DNA of 64,000 nucleotides from JBGPTK01 sp041497605 (GTDB lineage: Bacteria > Acidobacteriota > Terriglobia > Acidiferrales > UBA7541). Location: the NCBI GenBank assembly GCA_041497605.1, contig JBGQGW010000001.1, positions 6,062-70,061 of the forward strand, read 5' to 3'. The notes below the pieces were generated by a model that worked only from the letters and a program-made list of their open reading frames with translations, was not told the origin of the DNA and ran no database searches. Below, piece by piece: positions 1 to 8,224 of this stretch; within the stretch, counting starts at the first letter, position 1; each line of letters begins with the position of its first letter. The position numbers and the translations under genes were made by a program.

Positions 1-75
1 GCTGCCCCATCGTTCGAGCAGGGACGCTTCCGAAAAATCCTTGCACCAGATACTCACGTATGCGTGGTTGGCCAT
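1..75 (-). CDS. Partial CDS, N-terminus only, unknown product
   Basis: A minus-strand reading frame starts with ATG at 75 and runs off the left edge; only 25 residues are visible, beginning MANHAYVSIW. No function can be assigned. On the minus strand a TATAAT hexamer (84-89) ends eight bases before the ATG, so if it is a -10 box the transcript would be nearly leaderless. The next gene on the same strand ends 136 bases upstream. The short length makes this uncertain. Confidence 0.45.
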   Translation of the reverse strand, partial: MANHAYVSIWCKDFSEASLLERWGS

Positions 76-211
76 CGCGAAACATTATACCGGGAGTTGG
101 GCTGGGCTCCGAATCGGGATGCGGACACTTCGGGGCAGGGATGGCTTGGTGCATGAGGCGGAAGAGCCGCGTCTGAAGCCCCGGGTCGCTCACTGTGAAG
201 CTCGAGACAAG

Positions 212-2662
212 CTACTTTATCTTTTCTGGCGGATTCTGACCGGGGGCGAGTTCGCTGGAAATTCCGAGCAAGCGTTGCCGGATGGTTTCGCCGAGGCCGG
301 CGAAGACGTTCGAGCAGGTGTCGCGCAAACGGACTTCGGCGGCTAGGGCCATGGCTTTGATCACTTCTTCCGAGTGCTGGCTTAGGCTGGTGACGGAGGC
401 CACCAACCAGGAATTTGAAGTGTTTTCGAGGCGCTGGCGATACGCTTCAACCCCTTCGGCACTGGCTTGATTGAGCCGTTCGAGCCAGGCGCGATATTGC
501 TGATCGCGCTCCTGCCGCCAGGCTTCGGTCATCGAAGTCAATTGATTATCCAGGACTCTCCGAGCCTGATCCACGCCGAGCTCCACTCGCTCGTTGAGGC
601 GATCCTGAAAATCGGCGACAAAATTCTCGAGATGCGCGTCCATGTTTGCGCGCAAACCTTCGGCGCGTGCTTCGAACTGGGTGGCCGTTTCTTCACTGGA
701 CTGGCGGACCGAAGCAGTGAAGTTCTGGAGAGCTTCCCTGGATGCCTGGTGGAGACGGTCCGAAAAGGCGGCGGCGGTGGTGTCGGCAGCCTGCTGCATC
801 TGAGTGCGCCCGCGGGCCGTGGAATCTTTGACGCTTTCTTCGAGTTGCCCCTGAGTATGCTCGACGTAGCTGCGGCTGTAATGATCGAGTTCGGAAGCGA
901 AGAGACGCGAGATATCCGCGGCATGATTGCGAAGCCCGCCGACAGCCTGGTCGACCGATTTTTCGAGGGCAGCCTGCATGCTTGTCTGCGCTTTTTTCTG
1001 ATACCACTCAGACGACTTGTAGAGCGATTCGAAAGTGGTATGCGTGACTTCGTTGCTCTTCGCGTCGATTTCTTCCGCCGCCTTGGAAACGGAAGCGCGG
1101 CAAGCCGCTTCGATTTCGATAGGGAAATGAGCCATTTGCTGCTGCAGGCGCTCGCGGGATTCGAGCAAAGTTTGATCGGCAGCTTCCGTGAGCCGCTGGT
1201 GAATCGCGGCGATCAGTTGTTCCGTGGTTTGCCGGCCGGCGGTCAATTCAGAGGAGACCTTTTGAGCCAGCTCGATCTGCGGCGCGAGCCGTTGATGGGC
1301 CTGCTCCGCCAGGCGGCCGATCACATTTTGCGCCATGGTCTCGAGAGCCGGCTGCATCTCGCGAACGCGCTCGGTGATCAGCTCCTGTGCTCGTTGTTGC
1401 AGGTGCGAATTACGGTCATGTAAGAGCTTGTCGAGGCGGCGTTCCGATTCGGCAATTATGGATTCGGCGGAATTGCTGATTTGCGAAGCCGTAGCTTCGG
1501 CGCGCGTGCGGGCTGCATTCAGCTCTTCGACCAAGCCTTTTGCCCGCGAAAGTTGCTGAGCGAGTTCCTCGCGAAACGCGGCCAGGCTCTGGGTGCCCTC
1601 GGAACGAATGGACAAGGCGGCGGCTTCGATTTCCCGGCGGCTTTGGGCCAATTGTTCCTGGGCCGCGCCGGCATCGGCTTCGATGCGGCCAAATAATCCG
1701 TTTGCTTGATGGCGCGCCTGCTCGACGATTCGTTCGGCATGAACGCTGAGCGCCGCGCGCTGAGCTTCCGTGACTTCAGACAATTGCGCAGTCACTTGAT
1801 TGGCGATGGTTCTCAGGTTGTGTTCAGCGGCACGAAGCCATTCCGGGCTCGGCTCGTTGACATCGACAGGCCGCGCGTGGGCCGTAAGTTCGGCGGCGCG
1901 CTCGGAAGCATGGGCTTCCACTTGCGCGAGCGCCGACTGCACGGCTTTATCAATCGTCTGGCGGATCTGCGCTTCGATCTGCAGATGCACGCCGCGAGAG
2001 GCTTCTTCGACAGCGGCACTGGCGCTCTCTTGAATCGTCTGTTGCAATCCTTGCTTGGCGTCGGCCAGCATCCGCGCCATCTGGCGCGCAAAAGTCATGG
2101 AAAGTTGCGCGGGAGTAGTGGAGGAGTCTTCAGGGACCAGGCGAATTTTGTTCGATGCAAGAGATTCCGCCGCCGGGAACGATTGCGGAGCCGCTCCGCG
2201 TTCCGAATGCTCCGCCACGGGCGCAGGAATTCCCGGCGCCAAATCATCGGGGACCCGGAGCCAATCGGCGGGAGGAAAGGCGATGCCCCAGACATTACCG
2301 GGCGATTGGAATTCGACGCCGATTTGGAAGAGTTCGCGAACCGTTCGTGGCCGCTGCACCCAAATGATGCGCCCACGCACCGATCGATTGGGCAGCTCTG
2401 CTTCCGGGCGGGGTATCTCCAGCGTGACTTGCGCATTCTTGGGAACGTAATGCTTGGACTGGTACTTGCAGCCGTGGCAGCTAATGATCAGGGAAGAAGT
2501 GCGTTCCTTGAAGGGCTGGCCGAGCGCGTCCACGCCGACAACCGTGATCGGCACAGCCTGCACGATGCGCGTGCTGCGGCGCTTCTGTGCGTCCGGATCA
2601 TTCGAGGCTGTAAATTCGGCCAAAGATTTTCTCCCAAGGCAGGCTTCCAGCTTAACATCCAT
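212..2662 (-). CDS. PilZ domain protein with very long coiled coil
   Basis: The 816-residue protein has an N-terminal PilZ-like beta-barrel (about residues 25-135). It carries the RxxxR element (RRSTR, R28-R32), but the second motif reads ISCHG instead of D/NxSxxG, so cyclic-di-GMP binding is doubtful. Residues from about 185 to 800 are almost uninterrupted Ala/Glu/Gln/Arg-rich heptads without a membrane segment, predicting a long cytoplasmic coiled coil. PilZ proteins normally couple c-di-GMP to motility or surface structures. No partner gene adjoins it on the same strand. Start is the first ATG. The scaffold function is inference. Confidence 0.75.
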   Translation of the reverse strand: MDVKLEACLGRKSLAEFTASNDPDAQKRRSTRIVQAVPITVVGVDALGQPFKERTSSLIISCHGCKYQSKHYVPKNAQVTLEIPRPEAELPNRSVRGRIIWVQRPRTVRELFQIGVEFQSPGNVWGIAFPPADWLRVPDDLAPGIPAPVAEHSERGAAPQSFPAAESLASNKIRLVPEDSSTTPAQLSMTFARQMARMLADAKQGLQQTIQESASAAVEEASRGVHLQIEAQIRQTIDKAVQSALAQVEAHASERAAELTAHARPVDVNEPSPEWLRAAEHNLRTIANQVTAQLSEVTEAQRAALSVHAERIVEQARHQANGLFGRIEADAGAAQEQLAQSRREIEAAALSIRSEGTQSLAAFREELAQQLSRAKGLVEELNAARTRAEATASQISNSAESIIAESERRLDKLLHDRNSHLQQRAQELITERVREMQPALETMAQNVIGRLAEQAHQRLAPQIELAQKVSSELTAGRQTTEQLIAAIHQRLTEAADQTLLESRERLQQQMAHFPIEIEAACRASVSKAAEEIDAKSNEVTHTTFESLYKSSEWYQKKAQTSMQAALEKSVDQAVGGLRNHAADISRLFASELDHYSRSYVEHTQGQLEESVKDSTARGRTQMQQAADTTAAAFSDRLHQASREALQNFTASVRQSSEETATQFEARAEGLRANMDAHLENFVADFQDRLNERVELGVDQARRVLDNQLTSMTEAWRQERDQQYRAWLERLNQASAEGVEAYRQRLENTSNSWLVASVTSLSQHSEEVIKAMALAAEVRLRDTCSNVFAGLGETIRQRLLGISSELAPGQNPPEKIK

Positions 2663-2727
2663 GCCCGAGAGGATCGAGGCTACCTGTCGTCCAGTGCGTA
2701 TCAGTTAATTCACTTTGAGAATCAGAG

Positions 2728-3039
2728 CTAGTGCGGCTGGGAGCTGCGGGACGACCGGCCAAGCAGGCTTTCCTTGATTTCTTTCAGCACCCAAATCGGG
2801 CCGACCAGGAAGTAGACGGGGCCCTGGAAGAAGGCAGGCTTGTTGCCTTCGATGCGATGTCCCAGGAAAAGGAGGATCCAGCCACCAATGAATAGAGTCA
2901 AACCGAGGCGCCAATGCAGGATTGCCAGCAGGATCAAGCCTGTAAGGATTGCTGGAATGCCAATGGCGTGGAGGACTTTATTCCAGGGGTTGTGGTGTTC
3001 GTGGTCGTATTGCCCCATGTAGCGTTCAAGAGTGGGCAT
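2728..3039 (-). CDS. Small Mpo1/DUF962-like membrane protein
   Basis: A 103-residue protein starting MPTLERYMGQ. An AGGAGG ribosome site at 3045-3050 selects this ATG over an upstream in-frame start at 3195. It has an early HxxxNPxxNKxLHxxG-type pattern (HEHHNPWNKVLHAIG), two hydrophobic segments (about residues 28-65) and a second histidine (GHRIEGNKPA) near residue 68. This layout resembles the DUF962/YGL010w (Mpo1-like) family, whose yeast member is an iron-dependent dioxygenase of lipid alpha-oxidation; the bacterial role is unknown. Length fits the family. The gene stands alone between the PilZ protein and recR. Confidence 0.7.
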   Translation of the reverse strand: MPTLERYMGQYDHEHHNPWNKVLHAIGIPAILTGLILLAILHWRLGLTLFIGGWILLFLGHRIEGNKPAFFQGPVYFLVGPIWVLKEIKESLLGRSSRSSQPH

Positions 3040-3304
3040 AGAAGCCTCCTGGGGGACGCTAATCCTCTTATACAGCGACCGGAAGGGTGGAGCAACGGGC
3101 TTAATCAGTGGAGAGGTTGGGGATCGTCTCTTACAGGCCGCGGATAAACCACTTTCGTCCTTCCGAGGAGCGGAGCGACGAGGAATCGGGAGCAAACCGC
3201 AGATGATTGAGCGCAGATCATTCGCGCGAAGCAGCAGTCCCCCCTGCCCGGCAAACGATGCCTAACCTTGGGCTGACATTTCAATTGAAGGTTTGGAAAG
3301 GAAT

Positions 3305-3904
3305 TTACAGGTCGCGGCGGCCTTCGAGGGCTTTGAGCATAGTGACTTCATCGGCATATTCGAGATCGGAACCGACGGGGATGCCCATGCCAATGCGCGT
3401 CACGTGGACGCCGAGAGGCTTCAGCAGCTTTGAAAGATACATTGCGGTGGCTTCTCCCTCCGCAGTGGGATTCGTGGCGACGATTATTTCTTCGATGGCG
3501 CCGCCCTTCAATCGTTCGATCAGGCTCTTGATTTTGAGTTGATCCGGCCCAATGCCTTGCAGCGGAGAAAGCGATCCGCCGAGGACATGATAGAGGCCGT
3601 CAAACTGGCGCGTCCTTTCGACCGCAACGATATTGGCGGCTTCTTCGACCACGCAAATTGTTTTTCGGCTGCGGGTAGCGCTGGTGCAGTACTGGCAGGG
3701 ATCGGCATCGGTGATGTTGTTGCACACCGAGCATTCGCGGATTTTTTCCTTGGCGTCGCGGATGGCATCGGAAAGGGCGAGCGCCTGTTCGCGGTCGGAG
3801 CGCAGGATAAAGAATGCCAGCCGCTGCGCGGTCTTCTGCCCGATGCCGGGCAGGTGTTTCAGTTCGTCGATCAAGCGCGAAATCGGTTGAGCGTAATCAG
3901 GCAT
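3305..3904 (-). CDS. recR: Recombination mediator RecR
   Basis: 199 residues, the normal RecR length. RecR works with RecO, and in some species RecF, to load RecA onto SSB-coated single-stranded DNA. Visible features are the N-terminal helix-hairpin-helix (LKHLPGIGQKTAQR), the four-cysteine zinc motif (CSVC...CQYC, residues about 58-72) and the Toprim region (ICVVEE, then ATNPTAEGEAT). It follows ybaB and dnaX on the same strand, the widespread dnaX-ybaB-recR arrangement. A 117-base gap separates it from ybaB, so it may also have its own promoter. Confidence 0.95.
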   Translation of the reverse strand: MPDYAQPISRLIDELKHLPGIGQKTAQRLAFFILRSDREQALALSDAIRDAKEKIRECSVCNNITDADPCQYCTSATRSRKTICVVEEAANIVAVERTRQFDGLYHVLGGSLSPLQGIGPDQLKIKSLIERLKGGAIEEIIVATNPTAEGEATAMYLSKLLKPLGVHVTRIGMGIPVGSDLEYADEVTMLKALEGRRDL

Positions 3905-4021
3905 TCGATTCTCTTCTTTCTTCGCGGAAAGGATTCTCAGGCGAGTAGTTCGAATCGCCGCAGCAAGCTAGATTGCCACAATTGGGCTGCTGATAGGAAG
4001 GGGCTGGAAGGGACTGTAAAA

Positions 4022-4348
4022 TCAAAACAAGCCGGGAATCTTCAAGCCGGCAATTCCAGAAAGCCCACCGGTGATGTCCTTCATCTGATTGGCCATCTCT
4101 TCATCGACGCGGCGCGTGGCGTCGTTGACGGCCGCGACGATCAAGTCCTGCAACATCTCGGCGTCACGGCTGGCGAACACTTCGGGTTCGATGCGCAGCT
4201 CGGTGATGCGCTTCTGGCCGTTCATCTTCACCGTTACCATCCCGCCGCCGGCTGAGGCTTCGACGTGCACCTCATTCAGTTGTTTCTCCAGACGTTCCTG
4301 CACCTGGCGGAATTGCGAGAGCATCTGTTGCAAGGCTTTGACTTCCAT
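4022..4348 (-). CDS. YbaB/EbfC family nucleoid-associated protein
   Basis: 108 residues with the YbaB signature: an N-terminal amphipathic helix (LQQMLSQFRQVQERLEKQL), a GGGMVTVKMNG strand pair, then a C-terminal helix with DLIVAAVNDA. Family members are dimeric tweezers that bind DNA non-specifically. The start lies three bases after the dnaX stop, with a GAGGAA ribosome site inside the dnaX end, so the two genes are probably cotranscribed and translationally coupled. Confidence 0.92.
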   Translation of the reverse strand: MEVKALQQMLSQFRQVQERLEKQLNEVHVEASAGGGMVTVKMNGQKRITELRIEPEVFASRDAEMLQDLIVAAVNDATRRVDEEMANQMKDITGGLSGIAGLKIPGLF

Positions 4349-4351
4349 GGT

Positions 4352-6187
4352 CTATTCCTCGCTCCGGCGTTTCACTTCCGAAAGGCGCCCGCCGAATCGT
4401 TTGAGCATCGCCTGCACGACAGGGTCTTCTTCGAATCGAGCACGCAGCTCAGCACTGCGTCCCATCGGTGCCCGACCAGTTTCGAGTTTAACACAGACGC
4501 GGAGCGGCTGGCCCACCACCTGTGTGAGCACTGTGCGCAGTTTCTCCATAGGGTCTCGGGCCTGCAACATTTCAGCCAGCGCGCGATTTTCCGGCGGGAA
4601 ATAGAGCCGCATTTCGCTGCCATCGAGTTCCCAACGACATACGTGCTCGACCAGGGACCACAGAAATTTTTGCTGCCCTTGCAGCGCTGCTTTGATCGCA
4701 TCCACTTGCGCCGCCGCTAATCCACTGGGAGATTGTTCTGCGGCCTGCGCAACGATTCGGGGCGGCGTAGCGGGGACAGGAGCCGAAGAAGATTGAGAAG
4801 AAATAAAAGTTGCCGGAGAAAGCGAGGAACTGCCGGCGCCATCGCCGCGGCTCGCGCTGTTCGCAATGGGAGAAGCCGTCACCGAGACCTGCGAAACAGG
4901 CGTAGATGGCAGGGAGACAGAGATCGAAGGCGGCGCCGATGATGGTGGCGCGCCCGAGACCGCCGATGTCCTGTAGGGGGCTGCGGAAGCTGATGCGAGA
5001 GCTGAGGACGCAGAGGATGTCCGCGAGCTTCCCGGCTTCGAGCCCGGTTCGCCGCGAAGTTCGGCGAGCAATTCTTCGAGAGGCGCGAGGCGAGCGGCAT
5101 TTACCAGCTTCAGCAATCCGATTTCAAGATGCAGCCGCTGGTCGGGCTTGTGGCGCAGGTCGTCCGAGGTCCACAGCAAAATTTGGAAGAAGCGCGTCAG
5201 ATCTTCTTCGCTGAATCGCGCGGCCTGACCGGCCAGGCGCGGGCGTTCGTCGGCGGGAGCGGCGATCAAGTTGGAATCCGCGCCGGAAACGCGGGCGACC
5301 AGCAGGTTTCGAAAATGACGAATGGCTTCGCGGCAGAAATGATTCAGGTTCTGGCCATCGCTAATCAGGCGATGCACGAGTTCAAGGGCGCGCTGCGCCG
5401 ATTGCCCGGTAATGGCTTCAACCAATTCGTCGAGGACACCTTCATCAACAACTCCGAACAGTTCGCGCACCTGCTGGTCGGTAATTTCGTGCCCGCAATA
5501 GGCGATGGCTTGTTCGAGCAGGGAGAGCGCGTCGCGGAGACTGCCTTCGGCGGCACGCGCCAGCACCGCGACGGCGCCGGGCTCAATTTTAAGATCTTCT
5601 TCCTTCTTGACGATATCGTTGAGCGCGCCGGAAATTTCGTCAAAGGTGAGCGAACGGAATTGAAAAAGCTGAGCGCGCGATTTGATCGTATCGATCAGAT
5701 CCTCGGCCTGAGTGGTGGCCAACACGAAGATCACCTGGTCGGGCGGCTCTTCGAGGGTTTTCAGCAGCGCGTTCGAGGCTTCGCCGGTGAGCTGATGCGC
5801 CTCGTCGAGAATGACGACTTTGAAGCGGCTGGAGGCGGGGGCGTAACGCACCATTTCGCGCAGTTCGCGAATCTGGTCGATACCTCGATTGGAGGCCGCG
5901 TCGATTTCGAGCACATCGAGCGAAGTGCCGGCTGAGATTTCATGGCAGGAGGAGCATTCATTGCATGGCTGGGGAGATTTGCCCTGGGTTTTTTCGCAGT
6001 TCAGGGCCTTTGCCAGGATGCGCGCGGTGGTGGTCTTGCCCACGCCGCGCACGCCGGAAAAAATATAGGCGTGGGCCACGCGGCCGGTGCGGATGGCATT
6101 CTCCAGAGTTTGCGTGACGTGCCGCTGGCCGATGACCTCAGCGAATGTTTGCGGCCGCCACTTTCGCGCGATGACCTGGTAGCTCAT
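4352..6187 (-). CDS. dnaX: DNA polymerase III subunit gamma/tau
   Basis: 611 residues. DnaX is the clamp-loader ATPase and organises the replicative holoenzyme. The N-terminus holds Walker A (GVRGVGKTTTA, about residues 44-54), a four-cysteine zinc module (about residues 64-82), Walker B with sensor (VVILDEAHQL) and SRC-like LIDTIKSRAQLF. Residues about 380-490 are a Ser/Pro/Ala-rich low-complexity linker leading to a C-terminal tau-like domain. The first gene of dnaX-ybaB-recR; it starts 38 bases after the SRP RNA gene. No obvious slippery frameshift heptamer was identified by eye. Confidence 0.95.
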   Translation of the reverse strand: MSYQVIARKWRPQTFAEVIGQRHVTQTLENAIRTGRVAHAYIFSGVRGVGKTTTARILAKALNCEKTQGKSPQPCNECSSCHEISAGTSLDVLEIDAASNRGIDQIRELREMVRYAPASSRFKVVILDEAHQLTGEASNALLKTLEEPPDQVIFVLATTQAEDLIDTIKSRAQLFQFRSLTFDEISGALNDIVKKEEDLKIEPGAVAVLARAAEGSLRDALSLLEQAIAYCGHEITDQQVRELFGVVDEGVLDELVEAITGQSAQRALELVHRLISDGQNLNHFCREAIRHFRNLLVARVSGADSNLIAAPADERPRLAGQAARFSEEDLTRFFQILLWTSDDLRHKPDQRLHLEIGLLKLVNAARLAPLEELLAELRGEPGSKPGSSRTSSASSALASASAAPYRTSAVSGAPPSSAPPSISVSLPSTPVSQVSVTASPIANSASRGDGAGSSSLSPATFISSQSSSAPVPATPPRIVAQAAEQSPSGLAAAQVDAIKAALQGQQKFLWSLVEHVCRWELDGSEMRLYFPPENRALAEMLQARDPMEKLRTVLTQVVGQPLRVCVKLETGRAPMGRSAELRARFEEDPVVQAMLKRFGGRLSEVKRRSEE

Positions 6188-6225
6188 GTTTGTGGGAGTG
6201 CAGCTTCGTTCGCCAGGCGATCAGA

Positions 6226-6329
6226 GGAACTTCGGGTACTCCGCGGCACACGAAACTGACCCGTTACCGTTGCTCCCTTCCGGGCCTGGCGGGGTTCACG
6301 GGGAATCGTTGCACAGAGCCCGAAGTTCC
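6226..6329 (-). ncRNA. ffs: Small bacterial SRP RNA (4.5S-type)
   Basis: Read on the minus strand, the element begins GGAACTTCGGG and ends CCCGAAGTTCC; the arms (6319-6329 and 6226-6236) pair perfectly for 11 bases. Between them lies the conserved SRP helix-8 core, GCCAGGCCCGGAAGGGAGCA, matching the CAGGnCCGGAAGGnAGCA consensus bound by Ffh. The roughly 104-base length fits the short SRP RNA lacking the Alu domain. Placement directly upstream of dnaX on the same strand is common in bacteria. Exact ends are set from the terminal helix and could extend a base or two. Confidence 0.93.
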
Positions 6330-6811
6330 ACGAATCGGCAACCACTCGGAAAAAATTTGTGAGTGGATGCAAGACGCAGTCTAGCACAGGCTCGCAGTCT
6401 GAGAAAGTTAACCACGGTTGGTTCATTGAGCGCGGAATGAATGCTGCAGCTCACGTCCCGGCCAGGCCTGATCGAGGCCATAACGGACGAGAGGACATCC
6501 ATCGTGCGAGTTCAAAATCCTCAGGCCAGGAGTGACGCACAACGTCACGCCGGGACCTGAGCTACAGAGGCTGAATTCCACCGGGTGTTGCTTAGGAACC
6601 AAACATCTTGATTTTCATGCAACGTTTTCCCGCGTTGGGGTATCTTATCGCCCGGGTAGCATCCTCCACACCCGACCCGCTGCGCCAGCGGACCATCCCA
6701 CGAAAAGGGATCAACATCCGTGTCTCACGACATGGAACATCTTTTGCCCGCCAAGGCGGGCAAGGCAACACTTCGTTCGCCCGAGCGGACCAAGACTACA
6801 GGGAGGAAGAC
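6330..6811. other. Intergenic region between ffs and a secreted-protein gene
   Basis: No convincing gene. It must hold the leftward ffs-dnaX promoter and the rightward promoter of the gene at 6812; neither is clear by eye. A near-perfect palindrome, TTGCCCGCC-AA-GGCGGGCAA, lies at 6744-6763 within the probable leader of the rightward gene. Such GC-rich palindromes can be REP-like extragenic elements or RNA hairpins. No second copy was noticed in this window. Confidence 0.5.
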
Positions 6812-7498
6812 ATGAAGCGTTCGGTCAGTTTCGTTGCTGCGGTGATGCTGATCCTCTTGATCACTCCAGCGGTTCACGCACAATCCACACAAGTGATGCA
6901 AGGCACGCAAATCAGGCTCGTGCTGCTGAATGGAATGAGCACGAGTGTGGCACGCGATGGCGATCCGTTCACGGCGCAAGTGGCGGAACCGGTGTTTCTG
7001 GGAAATCAATTAATCCTTCCCGCAGGCACCAAGGTCCACGGAGTCGTGGGGAGCATCGTGCGTCCCAAGCACTTCGCACTTTTCCGCGGGCAGGCCTCGA
7101 TGAGCCTGCAGTTCAAGTCACTCGAAATCGAGAGCCGGATCATTCCCGCGCAGATGAGCATTTTGCAGATCTATAACGCCACGGCCGACGGCAACAAACA
7201 GCGCAAAGACCTGCACACGGTGGAAGGCGCCGTGGTGGAAGAGAAGCGGGACATCAAGGGCGTGGTCACCGCCGTGGCAATGGGGGGTGGCGGCGGCACC
7301 GTGGTGGGCGCAATCTTCAGCAATGCGATCCGTGGATTGGCGATCGGTTTGATCGGCGGCACGGCCTATGTTGTCCAGAAGAAGGGCAAGGAAGTCGAAT
7401 TGCCGGCGCAAACCGGAATACTGGTTCGACTCGATGGAACGGTTTCGGTGCCAGTCGTGACTGCGCAAGCAGGCGCCTACACGAACGGCGATCGGTAG
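6812..7498 (+). CDS. Secreted or envelope protein with glycine-rich segment
   Basis: 228 residues from an ATG preceded by GGGAGGAAG (6801-6809); an in-frame upstream extension from 6608 is rejected because it lacks this site and would bury the signal peptide. Residues 1-24 form a Sec signal peptide ending AVHA-QS. The mature part has a beta-rich region with GTQIRLVLLNGMST and LPAGTKVHGVV, resembling the conjugal TrbI/VirB10-like barrel seen in acidobacterial exported proteins, then a GGGGGTVVGAIFSNAIRG segment that looks membrane-inserting. Function unknown. It is monocistronic. Confidence 0.75.
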   Translation: MKRSVSFVAAVMLILLITPAVHAQSTQVMQGTQIRLVLLNGMSTSVARDGDPFTAQVAEPVFLGNQLILPAGTKVHGVVGSIVRPKHFALFRGQASMSLQFKSLEIESRIIPAQMSILQIYNATADGNKQRKDLHTVEGAVVEEKRDIKGVVTAVAMGGGGGTVVGAIFSNAIRGLAIGLIGGTAYVVQKKGKEVELPAQTGILVRLDGTVSVPVVTAQAGAYTNGDR

Positions 7499-7672
7499 AT
7501 CATTAGTAGAGGAAGAGCAATAAAAACGATAAGGTGGAATTTCCTCGCCACGCCGACTTCCGGCGCTGGCGAAGGTAGTGTCTCTGTACGTGCGGAGACT
7601 GGCCGTGGTTGGGGGGGGAAGCGGCGCGTCATTCGCTCGGGCGATTGGCGCGCCGCAGGGGGGAAATGCAAG

Positions 7673-8125
7673 TTAGGCCACCGGGGTGGGGTGCCTCCTC
7701 GCAGGCGGGAAAGCGGCATACCAAAGATCTTCGGTCTGAACCTTTATTGCAGCCATCAGCCACCCGTCGGGCGTCGCATCCATCCTGACGAGGTGGAAGA
7801 GAAGTGGACGGTCCGGCAGCGTCTCCGCTGAATTTCTGCTGATCAATTTCACGGCGAGCTCAACGGTTCGATCTGGTTCTGTTCTCAGGTGGAAGCTACA
7901 GCCATTCGGGCTGACGTCGGTTGTGACCGTCAGCTCCTTGAAGAATCGACCATGACAATCGAAGCCTGAAACTTCGATGGGGAACGACAAGGGAAGCCGC
8001 TTTTCGCGACGGCGTTCGAGAATAGCCTCGTTTGCTGCTTCTTCCAGTTCCGCGATTTCTCTCATTGTCATGTGCTGAGCAGGGAACATGCACTTGTGTC
8101 GCCAAGGGGCCGGCAGCGCATCCAT
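7673..8125 (-). CDS. PilZ domain protein, likely c-di-GMP binding
   Basis: About 150 residues. A single PilZ domain carries both classical binding motifs: RREKR (RxxxR) followed by TDVSPNGC (DxSxxG). A short acidic helix precedes the barrel and the C-terminus is a short Pro-rich tail. It lies 99 bases downstream of the sigma-54 regulator at 8225 on the same strand and is probably its operon partner, which suggests a c-di-GMP-responsive effector. The start is uncertain: ATG at 8125, a TTG at 8158, or ATG at 8071/8065 are all possible, none with a strong ribosome site. Confidence 0.8.
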   Translation of the reverse strand: MDALPAPWRHKCMFPAQHMTMREIAELEEAANEAILERRREKRLPLSFPIEVSGFDCHGRFFKELTVTTDVSPNGCSFHLRTEPDRTVELAVKLISRNSAETLPDRPLLFHLVRMDATPDGWLMAAIKVQTEDLWYAAFPPARRHPTPVA

Positions 8126-8224
8126 TGAATTTGGGGGAGATACCCGTTGATGCCCCAAAGCAGAATGGCGCGGATGGAAACGCCGTTTGCTTCTGAAACA
8201 GCGCTATCGGCCTGCCGCAAGCCA

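Noticed and set aside
41..346. Plus-strand 101-residue frame at the left edge
   Set aside because: It overlaps the end of the PilZ/coiled-coil gene antisense and has no family pattern or ribosome site.
467..1423. Long plus-strand frame (318 residues) antisense to the PilZ/coiled-coil gene
   Set aside because: Repetitive Ala/Glu codons on the minus strand leave an open antisense frame; the sense protein has clear coiled-coil periodicity.
5129..5935. Plus-strand frame antisense to dnaX
   Set aside because: dnaX motifs on the opposite strand are unmistakable; the frame is a shadow.
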